DNA of 14,869 nucleotides. Source: an uncultured Lachnospira sp. (lineage in GTDB: Bacteria; Bacillota; Clostridia; Lachnospirales; Lachnospiraceae). A model generated the notes under the pieces. It saw only the letters and a list, made by a program, of their open reading frames with translations. It was not told the origin of the DNA and did no database searches. The stretch is taken from positions 1-14,869 of the forward strand of contig CAKRKK010000043.1 in assembly GCA_934358235.1 (NCBI GenBank), given 5' to 3'. Positions 7,744 to 13,649 of this stretch are shown here, one piece after another. Both the position numbers and the translations under genes were made by a program. Position 1 is the first letter of the stretch. Each line of letters opens with the position of its first letter.

Positions 7744-7786
7744 CTATCACTAAACTGTCGCTATGCTGTCACTATGCTGTGCTTTG
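7744..7786. repeat. 11-bp tandem repeats between divergent yigZ and PBP genes
   Basis: Two adjacent near-identical units, CTGTCGCTATG (7755-7765) and CTGTCACTATG (7766-7776), are flanked by a diverged unit on the left (CTATCACTAAA, 7744-7754) and a partial one on the right (from 7777). The 11-base period is close to one helical turn, so bound proteins would sit on one face of the DNA. The array ends about 20 bases upstream of the -35 of the PBP promoter and could be an operator for one or both genes. A chance tandem duplication is the alternative. Confidence 0.6.
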
Positions 7787-7804
7787 CTGCATATCCAAAG
7801 CTCT

Positions 7805-7833
7805 TTGACCATGCTATAAATATATGGTATAAT
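7805..7833 (+). promoter_or_regulatory. Near-consensus sigma-A promoter of the PBP gene
   Basis: TTGACC (7805-7810), a 17-base spacer and TATAAT (7828-7833) match the consensus almost exactly; TGG before the -10 gives an extended element. Transcription would begin near 7840, about 37 bases before the ATG. No hairpin is evident in the short leader, which contains the GGAGG ribosome binding site at 7862-7866. Confidence 0.9.
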
Positions 7834-7876
7834 ATCACATATTTGCCATTCAGAACAATATGGAGGTTTTACAATT

Positions 7877-10615
7877 ATGAATTATGGTGGAAACGGCATA
7901 AAACAAAAGAAAAAGCTTCTTAATTCATCTGCTGCCAAGTTCAGAACCAAGCTGGGCATATTTTTTATCAAGCTTCTGCTTGTATGTGCAATAGCAGTTG
8001 TTATAGGAGGTTCATGTCTTGTTTTTGGTGCCGCCCAGGGCATTATACAGAGTGCACCTGACATATCTTCTATCAATGTCTCTCCTGAGGGCTTTGCCAC
8101 TAAGATATATGACAATGATGGAAACGAAATACAAACCCTTGCTAAAACAGGAGCAAACCGTATATATGCTTCACTAGACCAGATACCTATTGAACTTCAG
8201 CATGCATTTGTTGCTATCGAGGATGAACGTTTTTATCAGCATAACGGCATCGACCTTCAGGGTATTATGAGAGCTGCCATGATAACAGTATCCGATGGTG
8301 AGATGTCACAGGGTGCCAGCACTATTACACAGCAGCTACTAAAGAACAATGTTTTTAACGCCTACAACGAATCCACTATGGAAAAGATAAAGCGTAAGGT
8401 TCAGGAACAGTATCTTGCAATAAAGCTTGAAACTGTTATGTCTAAAGACAGTATTCTTGAGAATTACCTTAACACAATCAACTTAGGCAATGGTTACTAT
8501 GGAGTACAGGCGGCAGCTAACGGATACTTTAATAAAGATGTTTCCGAGCTTACCTTAAGCGAATGTGCTGTACTTGCATCTATAACAAAGAACCCTTCAA
8601 GACTTAATCCTCTTAGGAATCCTGAAGATAATAAGGACAGACAGCTTGCCGTTCTTAATAACATGTTAAAGCAGGAATATATTAATTCCGAGCAATACAG
8701 CGAAGCCGTTGAAGATGATGTATATGCACGTCTTGAAGGTATTGATGTTGCTTCATCAGCCTCATCCTCTGGCTATTCATACTTTGTAGACGAGGTAATA
8801 GATCAGCTTATCAGCGACCTTATGCAGCAGAAGGGTTATTCAAAGCAGCAGGCAACTAATATGATATATTCTGGTGGTCTTTCAGTTTACACCACACAGG
8901 ATATGGATATGCAGGATGCTGCTGACTCTGTACTTAACGATCCGGATTATTTTCCTTATGGTTCGAACTTTACAATCAACTATAACCTGACTGTTAAGGA
9001 AACTGATGGAACATTTTCGTATTATTCACAGAATAATATGGAAAAATGGTTTAAGGAAAATGTAAACGATTCCTTCAGCCTTACAATGAATGATGAGGGC
9101 GCTGCAAACAACTATATCGAACAATATAAAAATGCCATGACAGAAAAAGGCGGCTCTGTAACCTACGAAAAAGCTTATTTCGTTATACAGCCTCAGATAT
9201 CCTTCTCTATTATGGAACAGTCAACTGGATATGTTAAGGTGCTTGTTGGCGGACGCGGTGATAAAAGCACTGACCGAGGACTTAACAGAGCAACTAATGA
9301 TGTTGCCAGACAGCCTGGTTCTTCTATCAAGCCTCTTGTAGCATATGGTCCAGGTCTTGACACCGGTGCCATAACTCTTGCAACAGCAATAGATGATGCA
9401 CCTTATTATTATTCAGGAACAGATGCAAGACTTGTAAAGAACTATACCGAGGGTGAATATCTAGGTTATATAACAGTACGTGCTGCACTTACGCGTTCCC
9501 AGAATGTACCGGCCGTAAAGGTATTAACGCAGATTACTCCTGCTGTTGGCTTCAGCTACCTGCAGAAGTTCGGTCTGTCAACGCTCGTGTCACCACAGAA
9601 TACTGTTAATGGAAGCCACGATGTTGTACAATCTCTTGCACTCGGAGGTATGACAAAGGGTGTAAGCAATATAGATATGACAGCCGCTTACGCCGCTATA
9701 GCCAACAAAGGTGTATACACCAAGCCTATCTACTATACAAAGGTGCTTGACAGCAAAGGAAATGTCCTTATAGACAACTCCATTCCTGAAACGCACAAGG
9801 TTCTTAAAGAATCCTCAGCCTGGCTTCTTACAAGTGGTCTTGAGTCAGTTGTAAGTTCCGGTACTGCTACGAGAGCAAAGGTTTCAAACCAGCCTACTGC
9901 CGGTAAAACCGGTACTACACAGTTTGATACTGATATATGGTTCTGTGGCTTTACACCTTACTATACAGCATCCATATGGGTTGGTTATGATGATAATTCA
10001 AGAACTGTAAGCTCTGTTAACCACACATCAATATGGCGTGCCATTATGGAACAGGTTCACAGCGGTTTATCTGCTGGAGAATTCGAAAAACCAGATGATA
10101 TTGTGGAAGTAGCTGTCTGCTCTAAGTCAGGCAAGCTTCCTGTTGAAGGTCTGTGCGATGCAGATCCACGCGGAAGCTGTGTAATAACAGAATATTTTTC
10201 TGTTGATAACCAGCCTACGGAAAGCTGTGATACACACGTTAAGGTTAATATATGCAATGATTCAGGTGATATTGCCAATACCGGCTGCACTAACGTTTCA
10301 ACTAAAATATTAACAAAGAAACCTGCAAGCGACTCTATCGGAAGCAATGATTCAGGATACACAACAAGAGATGCTGAATATTCAATAAGTGAAGACAAGC
10401 TTACAAAGTTATGTACTCTTCACCAGACTAAGACTGTAACACCGGCTGTAACCAATAATAATTCTAACAAAACTAATAATAATGCTGCTAATAGTACAGG
10501 CAATAGCCAGACAACCACAAGTGCCGCAGGAAACAACGCAACTAAAGCAACCACAGAAGCATCGCAAAGCACTACTAAAAGCAATAACAGCCAGACAGGT
10601 GATACAGCACACTAA
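7877..10615 (+). CDS. pbpA: Class A penicillin-binding protein (PBP1A), bifunctional glycosyltransferase/transpeptidase
   Basis: This 912-residue protein polymerises glycan strands from lipid II and cross-links the peptides outside the membrane. A lysine-rich cytoplasmic tail is followed by one membrane anchor (about 27-52). The GT51 domain shows EDERFYQHNGID (115-126, catalytic E115), GASTITQQLLKN (146-157), RKVQEQ (173-178) and a YLNTINLGNGYYG block (197-209). The transpeptidase has SxxK at 482-485 (GSSIKP, nucleophile S482), SQN at 541-543 and KTG at 677-679. After about 730 comes a region with six cysteines, then a low-complexity Asn/Thr/Ser tail of some 60 residues that probably spans the wall. 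GGAGG precedes the ATG, and a strong promoter and a terminator bracket the gene as a single unit. The symbol is generic; the family call is firm. Confidence 0.97.
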   Translation: MNYGGNGIKQKKKLLNSSAAKFRTKLGIFFIKLLLVCAIAVVIGGSCLVFGAAQGIIQSAPDISSINVSPEGFATKIYDNDGNEIQTLAKTGANRIYASLDQIPIELQHAFVAIEDERFYQHNGIDLQGIMRAAMITVSDGEMSQGASTITQQLLKNNVFNAYNESTMEKIKRKVQEQYLAIKLETVMSKDSILENYLNTINLGNGYYGVQAAANGYFNKDVSELTLSECAVLASITKNPSRLNPLRNPEDNKDRQLAVLNNMLKQEYINSEQYSEAVEDDVYARLEGIDVASSASSSGYSYFVDEVIDQLISDLMQQKGYSKQQATNMIYSGGLSVYTTQDMDMQDAADSVLNDPDYFPYGSNFTINYNLTVKETDGTFSYYSQNNMEKWFKENVNDSFSLTMNDEGAANNYIEQYKNAMTEKGGSVTYEKAYFVIQPQISFSIMEQSTGYVKVLVGGRGDKSTDRGLNRATNDVARQPGSSIKPLVAYGPGLDTGAITLATAIDDAPYYYSGTDARLVKNYTEGEYLGYITVRAALTRSQNVPAVKVLTQITPAVGFSYLQKFGLSTLVSPQNTVNGSHDVVQSLALGGMTKGVSNIDMTAAYAAIANKGVYTKPIYYTKVLDSKGNVLIDNSIPETHKVLKESSAWLLTSGLESVVSSGTATRAKVSNQPTAGKTGTTQFDTDIWFCGFTPYYTASIWVGYDDNSRTVSSVNHTSIWRAIMEQVHSGLSAGEFEKPDDIVEVAVCSKSGKLPVEGLCDADPRGSCVITEYFSVDNQPTESCDTHVKVNICNDSGDIANTGCTNVSTKILTKKPASDSIGSNDSGYTTRDAEYSISEDKLTKLCTLHQTKTVTPAVTNNNSNKTNNNAANSTGNSQTTTSAAGNNATKATTEASQSTTKSNNSQTGDTAH

Positions 10616-10630
10616 CAGAATAGCAACAGC

Positions 10631-10688
10631 TAATAAAAGTTAATAAAAACTAATAATAGCTAATAAAAACTAATAATAGCTAATAAAA
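10631..10688 (+). repeat. 10-bp tandem repeat of TAATAAAAAC / TAATAATAGC units
   Basis: Six consecutive 10-base units follow the PBP stop codon: TAATAAAAGT, TAATAAAAAC, TAATAATAGC, TAATAAAAAC, TAATAATAGC and a last TAATAAAA that merges into the terminator. Units two to five also form two copies of a 20-base repeat. Because 10 is not a multiple of three, the TAATAA in each unit falls in a different reading frame, so all three plus-strand frames meet stop codons here. The array probably arose by replication slippage; any backstop function for frame-slipped ribosomes is speculative. Confidence 0.85.
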
Positions 10689-10729
10689 AAACAGATGCCA
10701 GACAATAACAATATCTGGCATCTGTTTTT
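10687..10729. terminator. Bidirectional terminator between the convergent PBP gene and spoVAE
   Basis: A perfect 16-bp stem (AAAAACAGATGCCAGA at 10687-10702, paired with 10714-10729) encloses an 11-base loop. T runs lie on both strands: TTTTTATTTTTT on the plus strand and a T-rich run on the minus strand. It should end PBP transcription from the left and spoVA transcription from the right. Its right arm overlaps the first two bases of the spoVAE stop codon (10728-10730), a very compact arrangement. Confidence 0.93.
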
Positions 10730-11087
10730 ATTTTTTCTTCATTTTCGGTTCAAACACACAGGAGGCTATATATCCAAATATCAAGGCTGCAGATACGCCA
10801 ACTGCACAGGACTGGAAACCGCCCTTGAATAATCCAAGAAAACCTGAATTATCAACTGCCATTTTCATTCCCTTCCATAGTGTATTGCCGAATCCTGTAA
10901 GCGGCACACCTGCTCCTGCTCCTGCAAACTTAACAAGCGGCTCATAGACTCCCATAGCCCCAAGTACTATACCTGATGTAACCAGTATGACCATTATCCT
11001 TCCAGGCATCAGCTTTGTTTTCTCCATAAGTATCTGTGTAACTGCACATATCATTCCACCAATAATAAACGCTTTAATATAATCCAT
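10728..11087 (-). CDS. spoVAE: Stage V sporulation protein AE (SpoVAE)
   Basis: From the ATG at 11085-11087 the protein has 119 residues, as expected for SpoVAE. GAGG lies 8 bases before this ATG. The frame stays open a further 28 codons into spoVAD, but that extension has no family resemblance. Hydrophobic spans cover most of the protein, starting DYIKAFIIGGMICAVTQIL, and the signature GAGAGVPLTGFGN parallels the GAGSLVPITGFAN stretch in SpoVAC. With SpoVAC and SpoVAD it belongs to the forespore inner-membrane channel that moves Ca-dipicolinate in during sporulation and out during germination. It follows spoVAD after a 26-base gap, and a terminator lies directly behind it, so it is the last gene of the operon. 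Confidence 0.93.
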   Translation of the reverse strand: MDYIKAFIIGGMICAVTQILMEKTKLMPGRIMVILVTSGIVLGAMGVYEPLVKFAGAGAGVPLTGFGNTLWKGMKMAVDNSGFLGLFKGGFQSCAVGVSAALIFGYIASCVFEPKMKKK

Positions 11088-11113
11088 AATATTCCTCATT
11101 TCTACACACAACA

Positions 11114-12160
11114 CTATTTCTTCTTTACGCCCTCTAATATAACTCCATGTGCTATTCCCGGTACTGTCCATCCCTCGTTAAAGCTTACCTGTGAAAGCAG
11201 CGCACCGGTTGGAACGAATAACACCCTGTGCATATTACCAGCCCTTAATTCACGAAGCACTAATGTATCAAGAACTACTGCACTGCAGCCACAGCCACTT
11301 CCTCCGGACATAGTTCCCTGGCTTTGTGAATCATATATCTGAATACCACAATCGGTATATATGCTGCTGATATCAATTCCCTTTTCCTTTAAGAGCCCAA
11401 GAAGTATTGTTCTGCCTATATCACCCAGATCTCCTGTAATAATCATATCGTAATAACCATTTTTAACATTGAAATCCTTATAATTGGCACTTATAAGCTC
11501 TGCTGCAGCCGGTGCCATACATGCACCCATATTCATGGAATCCTTAACTCCATAATCAACTATCTTTCCAGTTGTTATCCCTTTTATCCTCACATCGTAT
11601 TCATAGTCTTTATAACAATCTGCATTAGCTTTATTATTACTGCTTATTATATATGCACCTGCACCCGTCACAGTCCAGGTAGAGCTTACCGGTCTTTGAT
11701 TTCCATAGCCAAGCGGAAACCTGAATTGTTTTTCTGCACTTGCAAAGTGACTTGAAGCAAGTGACACAACATCCTCTGCATATCCACCATCAATACACAT
11801 AGCCGCCAGCGATAAAGCTTCTCCCATAGTTGAACAGGCTCCATACAGGCCAAATAGTGGAATATCATAGAACTTAAGACCGAAAGATGTTGCTATAAGC
11901 TGTCCTAACAGATCGCCGGCATATATATACCTTATCATATCAGGCTGGTATCCGGCTTTTATCATAAGTGTTTCAAAGGCAAGGCTCTGCAGCCTGCTTT
12001 CTGCCTCTTCCCACGTATTCATCCCAAACATATCATCATCAGCGACAACATCATAATAGGAGCCTAACGGTCCGCCTCTTTCCTTAGTTCCAACAACACT
12101 TGCCCCAGCCTTGATATACACCTGATTATCAAACTGAATGCTCTGTTTTCCTGCAATCAT
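11114..12160 (-). CDS. spoVAD: Stage V sporulation protein AD (SpoVAD), dipicolinic-acid-binding subunit
   Basis: This 348-residue soluble protein has the thiolase-like fold of SpoVAD and near-normal length. Typical blocks are the GPLGSYYD region (30-37), the GDLLGQ segment (82-87), GLYGACSTMGEAL (104-116) with a cysteine at 109 at the thiolase nucleophile position, and SGGSGCGCSA (285-294). SpoVAD is known to bind dipicolinic acid and to serve the SpoVA channel at the outer face of the spore inner membrane, not to be a condensing enzyme. The ATG has GGAG 8 bases upstream. In this operon a methyltransferase gene separates spoVAC from spoVAD, and an unusually structured 105-base spacer precedes the start. 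Confidence 0.96.
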   Translation of the reverse strand: MIAGKQSIQFDNQVYIKAGASVVGTKERGGPLGSYYDVVADDDMFGMNTWEEAESRLQSLAFETLMIKAGYQPDMIRYIYAGDLLGQLIATSFGLKFYDIPLFGLYGACSTMGEALSLAAMCIDGGYAEDVVSLASSHFASAEKQFRFPLGYGNQRPVSSTWTVTGAGAYIISSNNKANADCYKDYEYDVRIKGITTGKIVDYGVKDSMNMGACMAPAAAELISANYKDFNVKNGYYDMIITGDLGDIGRTILLGLLKEKGIDISSIYTDCGIQIYDSQSQGTMSGGSGCGCSAVVLDTLVLRELRAGNMHRVLFVPTGALLSQVSFNEGWTVPGIAHGVILEGVKKK

Positions 12161-12245
12161 ACACTACACTCCATTTCTTTTATTAATCCACTATAAAATT
12201 AATCCTCTATAAAAAGCTTTTATACCTGTGTAACATGTAGTGTAT
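12159..12245 (-). promoter_or_regulatory. Structured leader before spoVAD: long inverted repeat reaching the start codon
   Basis: A perfect 10-base inverted repeat pairs 12236-12245 with 12159-12168. In the mRNA the second arm includes the first two bases of the spoVAD AUG and directly abuts the GGAG ribosome binding site (12169-12172). Between the arms lie the palindrome TATAAAAAGCTTTTATA (about 12207-12223) and two 16-base tandem repeats. No clear sigma-G promoter is visible here: a CATGTTA lies on the minus strand but lacks a well-spaced -35. The arrangement could limit spoVAD translation until the stem opens, or be an operator pair; both are inferences. Confidence 0.55.
12183..12214. repeat. 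Two 16-bp tandem repeats upstream of spoVAD
   Basis: TTAATCCACTATAAAA (12183-12198) is immediately followed by TTAATCCTCTATAAAA (12199-12214), 15 of 16 bases identical. On the mRNA strand each unit contains GGATTAA preceded by a purine-rich GAG or GTG, weakly like a ribosome binding site, but no start codon is suitably placed after the first copy. It may be a recent duplication or paired protein-binding sites. Confidence 0.8.
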
Positions 12246-12265
12246 ACAATATATATTTTTTTATT

Positions 12266-13066
12266 CTATTTTCTTAGTATGTCAAGTGTGTGTGCTGCTG
12301 CTCCAAGCATATCCTCTCTTTCACACGTAGACAGATGATACCTTATAAACTCCCTGAATTCTTCCTCTGTCAGCCTGTTAAGATATGGCCTTATATAGTT
12401 AGCAGCACCATCCGGAGATATTATCTTTACTCTTGTAAGTCCTGCCTCTTTATTCAACTGTGCTATATCCTCTGTTCTCATATAATCATAAAGATCTTTT
12501 TCTGTGGATATTGTATGATAGTCCTCTGTCAGCCTGCCCTCTTTTAGACATTCTGTTATGTGCTGCTCCTTAAACGCATAGGTTATGACACTATACTCAT
12601 TCATAAGGTAGGCAACAAGAATTATTCCACCAGGTCTTACAACCCTTTTTGCCTCATTTAAGGCCTTTAGCTTATCCTCATGCGTAAAAAGGTGATACAT
12701 AGGTCCGAAAAGCAAAGCCATATCAAACTGTCCATCACTAAATCTTTTAAGCTTAAGTGCATTTCCCTGATAAGCCTTAACAGAAGATGCCTTAGCCTTA
12801 AGCAGCCCCAGATTATGCTTAACAAGCTCCACCGCACTCACGTCATAGCCCTCAGCCGCAAGCGGCACACTATACCGGCCGGTACCTGCTCCTATATCAA
12901 GAATTCTGATAGCTTCATTATCGCAGCCCGATTCCTTCTTTAATTCATCTATATATTTATGTATATATTTCATTGAGGTTATGTATTCGACCTGACCATG
13001 TCTTGAATCAAGCCGCTTTTCTTCATTAAACTTATTATAATGCTGTTCTATCTGTGTCATTGACAT
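12266..13066 (-). CDS. Class I SAM-dependent methyltransferase inserted in the spoVA operon
   Basis: This 266-residue soluble protein has a Rossmann-type methyltransferase core. Motif I is ILDIGAGTGRYS (55-66), the acidic residue that binds the SAM ribose is E80 (SAVE), a GNALKL loop follows (101-106), and GPMYHL (121-126) and RPGG (144-147) mark motifs IV and VI. The C-terminal 110 residues are variable and probably set the acceptor, which I cannot identify: a small molecule is more likely than DNA, since no DPPY/NPPY motif is present. AGAGG lies upstream of the first ATG. The gene begins 35 bases after spoVAC and stops 105 bases before spoVAD, all co-directional, so it is probably transcribed in the forespore with spoVA. 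It is not part of classical spoVA operons. Confidence 0.9.
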   Translation of the reverse strand: MSMTQIEQHYNKFNEEKRLDSRHGQVEYITSMKYIHKYIDELKKESGCDNEAIRILDIGAGTGRYSVPLAAEGYDVSAVELVKHNLGLLKAKASSVKAYQGNALKLKRFSDGQFDMALLFGPMYHLFTHEDKLKALNEAKRVVRPGGIILVAYLMNEYSVITYAFKEQHITECLKEGRLTEDYHTISTEKDLYDYMRTEDIAQLNKEAGLTRVKIISPDGAANYIRPYLNRLTEEEFREFIRYHLSTCEREDMLGAAAHTLDILRK

Positions 13067-13101
13067 ATATTGTACCTCTCATTTTTAATACTATTAATGC
13101 T

Positions 13102-13557
13102 TTAAAAAAGCTTCGTAACCCAGTATATGGCTCCTGCAATAAAGCTGAATAATATTCCATATAGAATAACCGGTCCAGCTATTGAGAATATCTTGCAGCC
13201 TATTCCAAACACCTGTCCTTCCTTCTTATACTCTATGGCAGGTGATGCAACACTATTAGCAAAGCCAGTTATCGGAACAAGACTTCCTGCTCCACCCCAG
13301 CCTGCCAGCTTTGGATATATTCCAGTGCCAGTAAGTACTGCACTTAAGAATACAAGAATAATTGTTGTATAAGAGGAGGCATCGTCATAAGATAAGCCTC
13401 CAAGCTTAAGAAGATTAGTAATAACCTGGCCTATGGTGCATATGCAACCTCCCATAATAAAAGCCTTAAGGCAGTTAATAGGACAGCTTGCCCTCTTAGT
13501 TATACTCTCTACATATTCATTATAGCTTTCATTTCTTTTATCAACATCCTGAACCAT
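13102..13557 (-). CDS. spoVAC: Stage V sporulation protein AC (SpoVAC)
   Basis: This 151-residue membrane protein has a polar N terminus of about 28 residues and then several hydrophobic spans. It carries the SpoVAC/SpoVAE signature GGAGSLVPITGFANSVASPA near 88-107, followed by the family EYKKEG segment. In Bacillus subtilis SpoVAC acts as a mechanosensitive channel component through which Ca-dipicolinate leaves the spore core. GGAGG lies 10 bases before the ATG. It is the first spoVA gene here, preceded by a sigma-G-like promoter, and is followed after 35 bases by the methyltransferase gene. Confidence 0.95.
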   Translation of the reverse strand: MVQDVDKRNESYNEYVESITKRASCPINCLKAFIMGGCICTIGQVITNLLKLGGLSYDDASSYTTIILVFLSAVLTGTGIYPKLAGWGGAGSLVPITGFANSVASPAIEYKKEGQVFGIGCKIFSIAGPVILYGILFSFIAGAIYWVTKLF

Positions 13558-13582
13558 AACTTACATTCCTCCATTAGCAGCT

Positions 13583-13623
13583 CTGATAATAAGAAATACT
13601 CTCTACGAGCATCTTATTATTAG
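13583..13623 (-). promoter_or_regulatory. Inverted repeat in the spoVAC leader, overlapping the promoter -10
   Basis: CTGATAATAAGA (13583-13594) and TCTTATTATTAG (13612-13623) are complementary at 11 of 12 positions, with a 17-base middle that contains a small CTC-GTA-GAG stem. The outer end overlaps the first three bases of the putative -10 box at 13621-13627. No U run follows on the minus strand, so a normal terminator is unlikely. A repressor operator or a leader hairpin fits better. Confidence 0.55.
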
Positions 13624-13649
13624 GATGTCTAATATACTGCATATTATTC
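13621..13649 (-). promoter_or_regulatory. Sigma-G-like promoter of the spoVA operon
   Basis: On the minus strand GAATA (complement of 13645-13649) is followed by 17 bases and CATCCTA (complement of 13621-13627). This fits the forespore sigma-G pattern GHATR, 17 or 18 bases, CATnnTA. The spoVA operon of Bacillus subtilis is a known sigma-G target, so position and pattern agree. The -35 lies in the last codons and stop codon of the upstream membrane-protein gene. Transcription would start near 13613, about 55 bases before the spoVAC ATG. Confidence 0.65.

Noticed and set aside
10057..10398. Open frame of 113 codons antisense to the PBP gene
   Set aside because: It lies wholly within a strongly supported PBP coding region, has no convincing ribosome binding site and encodes nothing recognisable; other antisense frames over 3563-4192, 7090-7275, 7882-8115, 9590-9796, 10409-10612 and 12290-14057 were rejected on the same grounds.
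10641..10680. Two 20-base repeats as a possible CRISPR array
   Set aside because: The copies are directly adjacent with no spacers and are made of 10-base AT-rich units, so this is a simple tandem repeat.
11088..11171. Longer SpoVAE start overlapping the end of spoVAD
   Set aside because: The extra 28 residues do not resemble SpoVAE, and GAGG stands 8 bases before the ATG at 11085-11087, giving the usual family length.
13583..13623. Inverted repeat as a terminator for the DUF975/CmpB gene
   Set aside because: No run of T follows on the minus strand and the loop is long; a leader or operator element is more plausible.
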